A DNA stretch of 64,000 nt from Kineosporia succinea (GTDB lineage Bacteria > Actinomycetota > Actinomycetes > Actinomycetales > Kineosporiaceae): positions 4,523,241 to 4,587,240 of the forward strand of contig NZ_JAUSQZ010000001.1 of NCBI RefSeq assembly GCF_030811555.1, written 5' to 3'. Numbering within the stretch: the first letter of the stretch is position 1; every line of letters begins with the position of its first letter. A program made the translations under genes and the position numbers. The notes below the pieces were generated by a model that saw only the letters and a list, made by a program, of their open reading frames with translations, searched no databases and was not told the DNA's origin. Shown here piece by piece: positions 43,793-52,528 of the stretch.

Positions 43793-45166
43793 ATGAGCCA
43801 CGAGCCGTTTTCCCCCGATGTCGAATCCCTCCGTACCCGTCTCGCCGCACTGATGCCCGCTGTCCGGGCCGACCTGGAACGGCTCGTCCGGATCCCGAGC
43901 GTCTCCGCCGACGCGTTCGACCAGTCCACGCTGGAGACCAGCGCGAGCACGGTCGAGCAGCTGCTGCGTGACGCAGGCATCGACGACGTCGAGATCCTGC
44001 GGGTCGAGGGCGGCCGTCCGGCCGTGGTCGGCCGCCGTCCCGGGCCCGCCGGTGCCCCGACCGTCATGCTCTACGCCCACCACGACGTGCAGCCCCCGGG
44101 GGCCGAAGACGCCTGGGAGACATCCGCGTTCGAGCCCACCGAACGTGACGGCCGGCTCTACGCCCGAGGTGCCGCCGACGACAAGGCCGGGATCATGGCC
44201 CACGTCGCCGCGCTGCGTCTGCTCGGTGACGAGCTGGGCGTCGGCGTCGTGCTCTTCATCGAGGGCGAGGAGGAGATCGGCTCGCCGACCTTCACCGCGT
44301 TCCTCGAGACCTACCGCGAGCGCCTGGCCGCCGACGTGATCGTGGTGGCGGACTCGCTGAACCCGAAGGTCGGCACGCCCGGCCTGACCACGACGCTGCG
44401 GGGCCTCGTCGACGGCACGATCACCGTGCGGACCCTGAAGCACGCCGTGCACTCGGGGGTCTTCGGCGGTGCGGCGCCCGACGCCATGCTGGCCACGATC
44501 CGCCTGCTCGACTCGTTCTGGACCGCCGACGGCGCGGTGGCCGTCGAGGGCCTGACGGCGAGCGAGAGCGACGCGGCCGACTACCCCGAAGCCGATTTCC
44601 GTTCGGACGCCGGGGTTCTGGACGGCGTGGAGCTGATCGGCGGCGGCACGATCAACTCGCGGATCTGGACCCGTCCGGCGATGAGCGTCATCGGCATCGA
44701 CGCGCCCGCGGTGGCGCAGTCGTCGAACACGCTGATCCCCGAGGTCCGGGTGAAGTTCTCGGTGCGTATCGCACCCGGGCAGGACCCGACCGCGGCGCTC
44801 GACGCGATCCGCGAGCACGCCCTCAAGAACGCGCCGTTCGGTGCGCAGGTCGAGGTGACCGAGGGGGAGAAGGGGCAGTCGTTCCGGGCCGACGTCGAGG
44901 GCCCGGTCTACGACGCCGCCCGCTGGGCGCTGGAGAAGTCCTGGGGCACGCCGTCGGTGGCCATCGGCATCGGCGGGTCGATCCCGTTCGTCGCCGATCT
45001 CAAGCAGACCTACCCGAACGCCAGCGTGCTGATCACCGGCGTCGAAGACCCCGACTCACGCGCTCACGGTGCCAACGAGTCGCTGCACCTGGCCGAGTTC
45101 GAGAAGGCCTGCCTGGCCGAGGCGCTGCTGCTGGCGGCGCTGGCCGAGCAGAACCGCGACAAGTAA
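43793..45166 (+). CDS. M20-family dipeptidase
   Basis: A 457-residue zinc-dependent cytoplasmic peptidase. APTVMLYAHHDVQPPG holds the first metal-binding His-x-Asp, LYARGAADDKAGIMAH the bridging Asp, and FIEGEEEIGSPTF the catalytic Glu pair. HGANESLHLAEFEKA near the C-terminus supplies the last His. The insert between about residues 215 and 330 is the dimerisation domain. Relatives cleave dipeptides such as carnosine or beta-alanyl peptides. It converges with nadA, with a strong hairpin between. Confidence 0.94.
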   Translation: MSHEPFSPDVESLRTRLAALMPAVRADLERLVRIPSVSADAFDQSTLETSASTVEQLLRDAGIDDVEILRVEGGRPAVVGRRPGPAGAPTVMLYAHHDVQPPGAEDAWETSAFEPTERDGRLYARGAADDKAGIMAHVAALRLLGDELGVGVVLFIEGEEEIGSPTFTAFLETYRERLAADVIVVADSLNPKVGTPGLTTTLRGLVDGTITVRTLKHAVHSGVFGGAAPDAMLATIRLLDSFWTADGAVAVEGLTASESDAADYPEADFRSDAGVLDGVELIGGGTINSRIWTRPAMSVIGIDAPAVAQSSNTLIPEVRVKFSVRIAPGQDPTAALDAIREHALKNAPFGAQVEVTEGEKGQSFRADVEGPVYDAARWALEKSWGTPSVAIGIGGSIPFVADLKQTYPNASVLITGVEDPDSRAHGANESLHLAEFEKACLAEALLLAALAEQNRDK

Positions 45167-45205
45167 GGACGCGTGAACTCACCGATCACGGTCGGTGGCA
45201 CGAAC

Positions 45206-45242
45206 GAGGGGGCCGGGTCGCGACAAGCGATCCGGCCCCCTC
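45206..45242. terminator. bidirectional terminator hairpin
   Basis: A 16-bp stem (45206-45221 with 45227-45242, one G-T pair) with a 5-base loop lies between the convergent M20 peptidase gene and nadA. Confidence 0.88.
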
Positions 45243-45268
45243 TCCGTTCAGATCCGTTCGAATCCCGT

Positions 45269-46513
45269 TCAGATCCCGGGCAGGGCCAGCATCTGGTCGA
45301 GCCCGACCCGCGCCCAGTGCGCCACCTCGGGGTCGACGACGATGCGGTTGACGGACCGCCCGGCCGCCAGCGACTCCAGCGTCCAGACCAGGTGCGGCAG
45401 GTCGATGCGGTTCATCGTCGAGCAGAAGCAGACCGTGCGGTCGAGGTAGGTGATGTTGAGCTCGGGGTGGGTGCGGGCCAGGCGCCGCACCAGGTTGAGC
45501 TCGGTGCCGATCGCCCACGAGCTGCCGGCCGGGGCCGCCTCGATGGTGCGGATGATGTGCTCGGTCGAGCCGACCTGGTCGGCCTGCGACACCACCTCGT
45601 GCTTGCACTCCGGGTGCACGAGAACCTGCACACCGGGTACGCGCTCGCGCACCGACGTCACGTTGTCGGCGGAGAACCGGCCGTGCACCGAGCAGTGCCC
45701 GCGCCAGAGGATCATCCGCGCGTCCTTCAGCTGCTGGACCGTCAGCCCTCCCATCGGCTTGTGCGGGTCGTAGACCACGCAGTCGTCGAGCGAGAAGCCC
45801 ATCTGCGAGACCGCGGTGTTGCGGCCCAGGTGCTGGTCGGGCAGGAACAGGATCTTGCCGCGGCCCTCCGGGCGGCGACCGAAGGCCCAGGTCAGCGCCA
45901 CCCGCGCGTTCGAGGAGGTGCAGACCGTGCCGCCGTGACGGCCGGTGAACGCCTTGATCGCGGCGGAGGAGTTCATGTACGTGACCGGGATGACGTCCTC
46001 GGCCACGCCGGCCTCGACCAGCGTGTCCCAGCACTCCTCGACCTGCGCGATCGCGGCCATGTCGGCCATCGAGCAGCCCGCGGCCAGGTCGGGGAGCACG
46101 ACCTGCTGGTGCGAGGCGGTGAGGATGTCCGCGCTCTCGGCCATGAAGTGCACGCCGCAGAACACGATGTACTCGGCGTCCGGCCGGTTCGCCGCGTCGC
46201 GCGCGAGCTTGAACGAGTCGCCCATGACGTCGGCGAAGTCGATCACCTCGTCGCGCTGGTAGTGGTGCCCGAGCACGAAGGCGTTGCTGCCGAGCGCCTG
46301 CCGGGCCGCGTGCGCACGGGCCACCAGGTCCGGGTCGGACGGGGAGGGCAGGTCGCCGGGGCACTCGACACCGCGCTCGCTGCCCAGGTCCTGTGCACGA
46401 CCGAGGAGGAGCAGCGCGGCGGGGGTGGAGGCCGGTTCGGCGAACGAGGGGGCGCCCAGAGGGAGTGACGCCGGTGCGAGCGAGTCGACCGGTCCATCGG
46501 TCCTCGTAGTCAT
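45269..46513 (-). CDS. nadA: quinolinate synthase A
   Basis: A 414-residue iron-sulfur enzyme that condenses iminoaspartate and dihydroxyacetone phosphate to quinolinate for NAD synthesis. LGHHYQRDEVIDFADVMGDS, VFCGVHFMAESADIL (first cluster Cys), LPDLAAGCSMADM, VTYMNSSAAIKAF, and the C-terminal VCFCSTMNRI are all present. The first 70 residues are a Pro/Ala-rich extension. ATG 46513 is used. nadB and nadC, usually adjacent in this phylum, are absent here, so nadA stands alone. It is divergent from the glycerate kinase gene across 30 bases. Confidence 0.95.
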   Translation of the reverse strand: MTTRTDGPVDSLAPASLPLGAPSFAEPASTPAALLLLGRAQDLGSERGVECPGDLPSPSDPDLVARAHAARQALGSNAFVLGHHYQRDEVIDFADVMGDSFKLARDAANRPDAEYIVFCGVHFMAESADILTASHQQVVLPDLAAGCSMADMAAIAQVEECWDTLVEAGVAEDVIPVTYMNSSAAIKAFTGRHGGTVCTSSNARVALTWAFGRRPEGRGKILFLPDQHLGRNTAVSQMGFSLDDCVVYDPHKPMGGLTVQQLKDARMILWRGHCSVHGRFSADNVTSVRERVPGVQVLVHPECKHEVVSQADQVGSTEHIIRTIEAAPAGSSWAIGTELNLVRRLARTHPELNITYLDRTVCFCSTMNRIDLPHLVWTLESLAAGRSVNRIVVDPEVAHWARVGLDQMLALPGI

Positions 46514-46543
46514 TCGAACATCATCCCATGACATGATTTTCGC

Positions 46544-47680
46544 GTGCGTGTGGTCATCGCCCCGGACAGCTTCTCCGGCACCCTCACGGCCCCCGCGGCC
46601 GCGCAGGCTCTCGCGGCGGGCTGGCAACGCCATGCACCCGCCGATGACCTGGACCTTTGTCCACTCTCCGACGGCGGGCAGGGCTTCGTCGACGCGATTT
46701 CCGCGGCCAACGACGGACGCCTGGTGCCGGTCGAGGTGACCGGTCCGTACGGTTCCCCGCTGCTCGCCGTGCTTTTCGTCACAGAAGGTGAAGGCGGACA
46801 ACTCACCGCATATCTGGAGTCGGCCCAGGCCTGCGCACCGCAGCCGGGGCAGGATCCGACCACGGCCACGAGTACCGGTCTGGGTGAACTGATCGCCGCC
46901 GCGCTCGAGACCGGTGCGACGAGGATCGTGGTCGGCGTCGGGGGAGTGGGCACCAACGACGGCGGCGCCGGGATGCTCGCCGGTCTGGCCGCCGCGCTGG
47001 ACATCCCCGGGAAGCTGCCCCGCCACCCCGGTGAGATGCGGGGCATCGCCGCCGCCGACGTCCCCCAGTACAACGACCTGCGCGAACGCCTGAAGGACGT
47101 GGAGCTGGTGGCCGCCACCGACTCCGACGTGGTGCTGCTCGGTTTCAAGGGCGTCAGCGCCCTGCACGCGGCCGCGAAGGGGGCGACCCCGCAGCAGGCG
47201 CAGGACCTCGACCTGGCCATGGCCGACTTCGCCCGGGCCGCCGTCGACGCCACCGGCCAGCCGCAGAAGCTGGTCGCCCTGGCCGGTTCCGGCGCCGGCG
47301 GGGGCATCGGGTTCGGCCTGCTGCTGCTCGGTGCGACCCGGGAGATCGGTGCGTCGCTGGTCACCGACGTGGTCCGGCTGCCCGAGCGGCTCAGGGCGGC
47401 GGACGTGGTGGTCACCGGCGAGGGCAACCTGGACTGGGACTCGCTACGGGGCACGGTCATCACGGCCGTGGCCCACGTCGCCCAGAACCTGGCCGTGCCC
47501 ACGGTCGCCGTGGCCGGGCAGGTGCAGGTGGGACGTCGCGAGCTGCTGTCGGTCGGCGTCGAGTCGGCCTACCCGGTCGCCCGCACGCCGCAGGAGGTGC
47601 AGGCCTCGCTGGCCGACCCGGCCGGGCGCCTGGCCGACCGCGCGGAGCGGGTGGCCCGCACCTGGTCGCCCCGGAGGTGA
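46544..47680 (+). CDS. glycerate kinase
   Basis: A 378-residue class II-type glycerate kinase (GlxK/GarK family) phosphorylating D-glycerate. The N-terminus VVIAPDSFSGTLTAPAAA, then CPLSDGGQGFVDAI, VGVGGVGTNDGGAGML and ALAGSGAGGGIGFGL are the diagnostic segments, and VVVTGEGNLDWDSLRGTV near residue 286 binds nucleotide. GTG 46544 is the start. One substitution is notable: families usually have SDGGEGT in the second motif, here SDGGQGF. The gene is followed 141 bases later by erpA. Confidence 0.92.
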   Translation: MRVVIAPDSFSGTLTAPAAAQALAAGWQRHAPADDLDLCPLSDGGQGFVDAISAANDGRLVPVEVTGPYGSPLLAVLFVTEGEGGQLTAYLESAQACAPQPGQDPTTATSTGLGELIAAALETGATRIVVGVGGVGTNDGGAGMLAGLAAALDIPGKLPRHPGEMRGIAAADVPQYNDLRERLKDVELVAATDSDVVLLGFKGVSALHAAAKGATPQQAQDLDLAMADFARAAVDATGQPQKLVALAGSGAGGGIGFGLLLLGATREIGASLVTDVVRLPERLRAADVVVTGEGNLDWDSLRGTVITAVAHVAQNLAVPTVAVAGQVQVGRRELLSVGVESAYPVARTPQEVQASLADPAGRLADRAERVARTWSPRR

Positions 47681-47821
47681 CGTATTCTCGGGAGATCGGG
47701 AATTACCGGGGCGGTGTCGTCGCTGAACGCATCTGCAGACGTGGCGCTCACGCCGACAACGGCATGGGCGCATCCGGATGAACCGGCCGACCTGACCGTT
47801 CAACGAGCAGGAGAACTACCC

Positions 47822-48187
47822 ATGACCGTCAACGAGACCGAGCAGAGCACCGACACCAAGACCCACGGTGTGCTGCTCACCGACGTTGCCGCCGGCAAGG
47901 TGAAGAGCCTGCTGGAGCAGGAGGGCCGCGACGACCTGCGCCTGCGCATCGCCGTCCAGCCCGGCGGCTGCTCCGGTCTGGTCTACCAGCTCTACTTCGA
48001 CGAGCGTTCGCTCGACGGTGACCTGGTGCGCGACTTCGACGGCGTGCAGGTCGTCGTCGACCGCATGAGCTCCCCGTACCTCGAGGGCGCGAGCATCGAC
48101 TTCGCCGACACGATCGAGAAGCAGGGTTTCACCATCGACAACCCGAACGCCGGCAGCAGCTGCGCCTGCGGTGACAGCTTCAGCTGA
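47822..48187 (+). CDS. erpA: iron-sulfur cluster insertion protein, HesB/IscA/ErpA type
   Basis: A 121-residue A-type carrier that passes iron-sulfur clusters to target enzymes. PGGCSGLVYQLYF holds the first cysteine and SSCACGDSFS the C-terminal pair, so the three cluster ligands are intact. ATG 47822 follows AGGAGAA by seven bases. LipA, NadA and the Rieske protein in this window are all plausible clients. A rho-independent type terminator follows at 48204. Confidence 0.95.
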   Translation: MTVNETEQSTDTKTHGVLLTDVAAGKVKSLLEQEGRDDLRLRIAVQPGGCSGLVYQLYFDERSLDGDLVRDFDGVQVVVDRMSSPYLEGASIDFADTIEKQGFTIDNPNAGSSCACGDSFS

Positions 48188-48203
48188 TCCGCACCTGATC
48201 CCC

Positions 48204-48248
48204 CACGAGACCGGTCGTCCGCACTGCGGGCGGCCGGTCCCGTGTTTT
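48204..48248 (+). terminator. terminator of erpA
   Basis: A 19-bp stem (48204-48222 with 48226-48244, one mismatch and two G-T pairs), a 3-base loop and TTTT at 48245-48248 give a classical rho-independent terminator. Confidence 0.88.
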
Positions 48249-48279
48249 GACCGCATCCACCCGGGTAGGGTGACTGGTC

Positions 48280-49263
48280 GTGCGTATCGCGGTTACCGGG
48301 TCCATTGCGACCGACCACCTGATGACCTTCGACGGCCGGTTCGCCGACAGCCTCCTGAAGGAGCAGCTGGAGAAGGTGTCCCTGTCGTTCCTCGTGGGCG
48401 ACCTGCAGATCCGGCGCGGAGGCGTCGGCTGCAACATCGCCTTCGGGCTCGGCAATCTCGGCCTGCGCCCGCTGCTGGTCGGGTCCGCCGGTGAGGACTT
48501 CGCCGACTACCGCTCGTGGCTCGAGCGTCACCACGTCGACTGCTCGGGGGTGCGGATCTCGCAGACCCAGCACACCGCCCGGTTCGTCTGCACCACCGAC
48601 GCCGAGCAGGCCCAGATCGCCTCGTTCTACCCGGGGGCGATGTCCGAGGCCAACCAGATCGAGCTCGCCCCGCTGGGCGCGCAGAGCCCCATCGACCTGG
48701 TCGTGATCAGCCCGAACGACCCGGAGGCGATGCTGCGCCACACCGAGGAGTGCCGCAGCCGGGGCATCCCGTTCGCGGCCGACCCCTCGCAGCAGCTGGC
48801 CTGGGCCGACGGCCCGCTCATCCGCCAGTACGTCGACGGGGCCACCTACCTCTTCAGCAACGACTACGAGGCCGGCCTGATCGAGTCCAAGACCGGGTGG
48901 AGCGCGGCCGAGATCCTCGCCAAGGTCGGCATGCGCGTCACGACCCACGGTGAGAAGGGCGTCTTCATCGAGGTCGAGGGCGCCGAGACGGTGCACGTGC
49001 CGATCGTCCCGGCGACCAAGCTCGCCGACCCGACCGGCATCGGCGACGCGTTCCGTTCCGGTTTCCTGGCCGGCATCGCCTGGGGCCTGACCCCCGAGCG
49101 CAGCGCCCAGGTCGGGGCCACCCTCGCCACCCTGGTGCTCGAGACCGTCGGCCCGCAGGAGTACAACCTGTCCCGCGCCGCCTTCCTCGAGCGTTTCACC
49201 GGCGTCTACGGTGCGAGCGCGGCGGCCGAGATCGAACCGCACCTGGTCACGTTCCGGCCGTAG
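48280..49263 (+). CDS. PfkB-family carbohydrate/nucleoside kinase
   Basis: A 327-residue ribokinase-like kinase. The N-terminal GSIATDHLMTFDGRF and RRGGVGCNIAFGLGNLG bind substrate, and DPTGIGDAFRSGFLAGI near residue 250 carries the anion hole and catalytic Asp. In actinobacteria this gene next to ctaC resembles the proteins called CbhK or adenosine kinase-like. Substrate specificity cannot be read from sequence. GTG 48280 is the start. aat begins five bases after its stop. Confidence 0.9.
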   Translation: MRIAVTGSIATDHLMTFDGRFADSLLKEQLEKVSLSFLVGDLQIRRGGVGCNIAFGLGNLGLRPLLVGSAGEDFADYRSWLERHHVDCSGVRISQTQHTARFVCTTDAEQAQIASFYPGAMSEANQIELAPLGAQSPIDLVVISPNDPEAMLRHTEECRSRGIPFAADPSQQLAWADGPLIRQYVDGATYLFSNDYEAGLIESKTGWSAAEILAKVGMRVTTHGEKGVFIEVEGAETVHVPIVPATKLADPTGIGDAFRSGFLAGIAWGLTPERSAQVGATLATLVLETVGPQEYNLSRAAFLERFTGVYGASAAAEIEPHLVTFRP

Positions 49264-49267
49264 CCCG

Positions 49268-49978
49268 ATGAGCGCCCAGCCCGTGGAACCCGTCGAACCG
49301 GTGGCCAGCCGGTACGCCTTCGACCTGTCGGTGGCCGTGCCCGGGGAGGACCTGATCGGGGTCGGTGCCGACCTGGAGCCGGGCACGCTGCTGTCCGGCT
49401 ACCGGTCGGCGGTGTTCCCGATGGGCCTGGGCCGGCACGGCCGCGGGCCGATCGGCTGGTGGTCGCCCGACCCGCGGGGCGTGCTGCCGCTGTCCGGGCT
49501 CAAGGTCAGCCGCTCGCTGCGCAAGGCCGTGAACACCTTCGAGATCCGGGTGGACTCGGCGTTCGAGGAGGTCGTGGCCGGCTGCGCCGACGTGCGCCGG
49601 CCCGGCCGCTGGATCACGCCGCGCATCGCCGAGGCCTACCGCCGTCTGCACGACCTGGGCTGGGCCCACTCGGTGGAGTGCTGGCGCGACGGCCGGCTCG
49701 CGGGAGGCCTGTACGGCGTGGCGATCGGCGGGCTCTTCGCGGGGGAGTCGATGTTCCACCGCGAGACCGACGCCTCGAAGGTCGCCCTGGTCGGCCTGGT
49801 GCGCCTGCTCACCCAGGACGGCGGGGACGACGCCGACCGGCGGCTGCTCGACGTGCAGTGGCGCACCGACCACCTCGGCAGTCTGGGCGTGGTCGAGATC
49901 CCGCGCGAGGACTACCGCGCCCGGCTGGAACAGGCGCTCCTCCTGCCGCGACCCGCCGTGTTCGACACCCTGCCCTGA
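49268..49978 (+). CDS. aat: leucyl/phenylalanyl-tRNA-protein transferase
   Basis: A 236-residue enzyme that adds Leu or Phe from aminoacyl-tRNA to proteins with N-terminal Lys or Arg, marking them for ClpAP/ClpS degradation. GYRSAVFPMG, IGWWSPDPRGVLPL, GWAHSVECWRDGRLAGGLYGVAIGGLFAGESMF-type family sequence (cut here for length) and LLDVQWRTDHLGSLGVVEI are all highly conserved. ATG 49268 is five bases past the kinase stop. It converges with the tusA-like gene. Confidence 0.95.
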   Translation: MSAQPVEPVEPVASRYAFDLSVAVPGEDLIGVGADLEPGTLLSGYRSAVFPMGLGRHGRGPIGWWSPDPRGVLPLSGLKVSRSLRKAVNTFEIRVDSAFEEVVAGCADVRRPGRWITPRIAEAYRRLHDLGWAHSVECWRDGRLAGGLYGVAIGGLFAGESMFHRETDASKVALVGLVRLLTQDGGDDADRRLLDVQWRTDHLGSLGVVEIPREDYRARLEQALLLPRPAVFDTLP

Positions 49979-49986
49979 GCAGGATC

Positions 49987-50220
49987 TCAGACCCGCACCG
50001 AGCTCCTCAGGAACGCGCCGGTCTCGTCCGCCGTCCACTCCTGGTCCACCAGCTCCGCCGACCGCATCCGGCACCAGGCGGCGATGTCCGGCTCGGCCGC
50101 CGCGTCGGTGCTCAGCACCACGACCACCGTGCCCGGGGCCGCGACCCGAGCGGCCCCGGCCAGCCGGATCACCGGCAGAGGGCACCGCAGACCGCGTGCG
50201 TCCACCACCACGTCCACCAT
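49987..50220 (-). CDS. TusA-family sulfur carrier protein
   Basis: A 77-residue sulfur carrier. The signature ARGLRCPLPVIRLA near residue 10 contains the CPxP motif whose Cys carries persulfide. It is followed by the strand-helix pattern of the family (PGTVVVVLSTDAAAEPDIAAWC). ATG 50220 lies 11 bases past the stop of the NifS-like gene, so the two form one unit. In ordinary systems a cysteine desulfurase loads TusA, but the partner here lacks the cofactor lysine. Confidence 0.9.
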   Translation of the reverse strand: MVDVVVDARGLRCPLPVIRLAGAARVAAPGTVVVVLSTDAAAEPDIAAWCRMRSAELVDQEWTADETGAFLRSSVRV

Positions 50221-50231
50221 CGCGAAACCCC

Positions 50232-51425
50232 TCACAGGCCGTCGGCGCCGAGCATCGCCCGCACGCGCGCGACCGCGCCGGGGAGAACGGCGCAGAACCC
50301 TTCCACGGCCTGGCGGGTCACGTCCACCGGCAGCCCGACCCGGACGTTCCCGTGCGTCAGCACCCCCATCGCCGCCAGCACGTGACTGGGCTCCAGCGTC
50401 GAGGCGGTGCAGGCCGATCCCGACCCGACCGCGTACCCGTGCCGGTCCAGGTCGTCGACGATCGCCTCCCCGTCCACGTACAGGCAGGAGAAGGTGACCA
50501 GGTGCGGCAGCCTCCCGTCGGGATCGCCCACCACCTGGGTGTCGGGAATCGTGGCGGCCACCGCCCGGATCCGCCCCGTCAGCTCCCGTCGCCACGAGTC
50601 CGTCTCCGCGCGAGCGGCCGACAGCGAGCGCAGCACCACCGCCGCCGCGAGCGCCGAGGGCACCGACACCGTGCCCGGCACCTTCTCGGTTCCGTCGTCG
50701 GCGGGGGAGGGGGACACCCAGCGGGTGTTCGCCCGGATCCCCAGCACACCCAGCCCGGCCGGGGCACCCCACGCCCGGGGGTCGGCCGTCAGCAGGTCCC
50801 AGCCCGCCGGCACCGGAGCGTGCCCGGCGCTCGCGGCCGCGTCGACGAGGAGTGGCACGGACGACGCGCGGGTCGCCTCCGAGACCCCGGTCACCGGCTG
50901 GAGCGTGCCCACCTCACCGTTGGCGCTCTGCAGGCAGGCGAGGGCGACGCCCTCGGTGCCCACCGCATCCGCGAACGCCTCCTGGTCGACACGCCCGGCC
51001 TCCGAGACTTCGATGAGAAATGGATCACCCCCGAACCGGGCGGCGTGCAGCACGGACGAGTGCTCCACGGCCGAGGCGACCACCCGCGTCCCCACCCGCC
51101 GGCGGGCCCGCAACGTGCCCAGCACCGCCGCGTGCACGGCCTCGGTGTGGGAGCCGGTGAAGACGATCTCCTCGGTGCGGGCGCCCAGGTCGGCGGCGAT
51201 CGACTCCCGGGCCCCCTCGAGCAGCAGCCGTGCGGCGCGCCCCTCCCGGTGCAGGCGGCGGGGGTCGGCCCAGCCCTCGTCCACGGCCGCCCGCCAGGCC
51301 TGCAGCCCCGACGGGTGAACGGGGGCCACCGACGAGGCGTCCAGGTACGCACGATGCGTCCCTGCTCCGGACGGGTGAGGATGTGCGGGTGCCCCATCGG
51401 GTCCCGCAGGTGGGCCGGAAGTCAT
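50232..51425 (-). CDS. NifS/IscS-like aminotransferase class V protein lacking the PLP lysine
   Basis: A 397-residue protein with the fold of cysteine desulfurase. Many active-site elements are present: GSHTEAVHAAVLG near 91, VEHSSVL with His122, QSANGEVGTLQP near 166, LLVDAAASAGHAPV near 192 and the sulfur-carrying GSGSACT with Cys339. The segment that normally reads S-x-H-K-x-x-G-P-x-G is TADPRAWGAPAG, with Arg217 in place of the Schiff-base lysine; the only lysine in the protein is Lys248, outside this motif. It should not form the usual internal aldimine. It precedes and is probably co-transcribed with the TusA-like gene, and is divergent from ctaC. Confidence 0.88.
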   Translation of the reverse strand: MTSGPPAGPDGAPAHPHPSGAGTHRAYLDASSVAPVHPSGLQAWRAAVDEGWADPRRLHREGRAARLLLEGARESIAADLGARTEEIVFTGSHTEAVHAAVLGTLRARRRVGTRVVASAVEHSSVLHAARFGGDPFLIEVSEAGRVDQEAFADAVGTEGVALACLQSANGEVGTLQPVTGVSEATRASSVPLLVDAAASAGHAPVPAGWDLLTADPRAWGAPAGLGVLGIRANTRWVSPSPADDGTEKVPGTVSVPSALAAAVVLRSLSAARAETDSWRRELTGRIRAVAATIPDTQVVGDPDGRLPHLVTFSCLYVDGEAIVDDLDRHGYAVGSGSACTASTLEPSHVLAAMGVLTHGNVRVGLPVDVTRQAVEGFCAVLPGAVARVRAMLGADGL

Positions 51426-51484
51426 CCCGGCAGTGTCTCTCGTCTCTGGTGCGCCACGCCGATAACCAAGCCGGACCCATCGCA

Positions 51485-51511
51485 GGTGCCGTCACAGGCA
51501 CCCGCTACCCT
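51485..51511 (+). promoter_or_regulatory. candidate operator and -10 box of the ctaC promoter
   Basis: The inverted repeat GGTGCC-GTCACA-GGCACC (51485-51502) directly precedes TACCCT (51506-51511), which fits the actinobacterial TAnnnT -10 pattern 25 bases upstream of the ctaC start. A repressor or activator bound here would control ctaCDF and possibly the divergent nifS-like gene. Confidence 0.4.
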
Positions 51512-51535
51512 GCTCACGAACGAGAAATCGGGAGC

Positions 51536-52528
51536 ATGAAACATTCAGTAAAAGCACTCGGTGTGGAGGCTGTGACCCCGCACCGGGACGAGACCGTGGG
51601 AAGGCCGCCGTTGCGTTCGCACGAGGGGTTGGCGCGTCGGCGCGCCCGTGCAGTTGCCGTGGGTTTGGCCGGCACTGCCCTACTGACTTTGTCCGGCTGC
51701 ACCGACCAGGTGCAGCGTGGCTGGATGCCCAGCACGAAGGACACGACGAATCAGACCGGCAAGATCATGGACCTGTGGGTCGGGTCCTGGATCGCCGCCC
51801 TGATCGTGGGTGTCATCGTCTGGGGTCTGACGATCTGGTGCATGATCGTCTACCGGCGCCGTAAGGGCGAGACCGGTTTTCCGGCCCAGATCCGCTACCA
51901 CCTGCCGCTCGAGGTGATGTACACCGTCGTCCCCGTGATGATGGTGGCCGTCCTCTTCGGGCACACGGCCAACATCCAGTCCGAGCTGCTGTCCACCAAG
52001 ACCAAGCCCGACGTCACCATCGGCGTCGTCGGCAAGCAGTGGTCGTGGGACTTCAACTACAAGGACTCCGACGTCTACGAGACCGGCGTCATGGGTCAGC
52101 TCGACGGCCAGGAGGGCGCGGAGGCCGAGCTTCCGACGCTGTACCTGCCCGTCAACAAGCTGGTCCAGTTCGATCTGACCGCTCGTGACGTCATCCACTC
52201 GTTCTGGGTGCCCGCGTTCCTCATGAAGATGGACACGGTGCCCGGCATCGAGAACAACTTCCAGGTGCGGCCGCAGCGCGAGGGCACGTTCAAGGGCAAG
52301 TGCGCCGAGCTGTGCGGTGAGTACCACTCCGAGATGCTGTTCAACGTCAAGGTCGTGAGCCAGGCCGAGTACGACCAGCACATGGCCGACCTCGAGGCGA
52401 AGGGCAACACCGGCCAGCTCGGTGAAGACCTGAACCGCAGCGAGATGGCGCCCTCGGACTCGAACGCCGAAGAAGCCGGCAACAGCAACGCGCAGGGCGC
52501 TTCGAAGACGACCGCAGGGGTGAAGTAA
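51536..52528 (+). CDS. ctaC: cytochrome c oxidase subunit II
   Basis: A 330-residue lipoprotein subunit of the aa3 oxidase carrying the CuA centre. The signal region ends in the lipobox LSGC with Cys55. Two membrane helices follow (about 79-105 and 121-141). The periplasmic cupredoxin domain has [20 protein letters not shown] and the CuA ligands in [12 protein letters not shown]. In actinobacteria it accepts electrons directly from the diheme QcrC. The Ser/Asn-rich tail is longer than usual. GGGAG precedes the ATG closely. ctaD begins on the last base of its stop codon. Confidence 0.97.
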   Translation: MKHSVKALGVEAVTPHRDETVGRPPLRSHEGLARRRARAVAVGLAGTALLTLSGCTDQVQRGWMPSTKDTTNQTGKIMDLWVGSWIAALIVGVIVWGLTIWCMIVYRRRKGETGFPAQIRYHLPLEVMYTVVPVMMVAVLFGHTANIQSELLSTKTKPDVTIGVVGKQWSWDFNYKDSDVYETGVMGQLDGQEGAEAELPTLYLPVNKLVQFDLTARDVIHSFWVPAFLMKMDTVPGIENNFQVRPQREGTFKGKCAELCGEYHSEMLFNVKVVSQAEYDQHMADLEAKGNTGQLGEDLNRSEMAPSDSNAEEAGNSNAQGASKTTAGVK

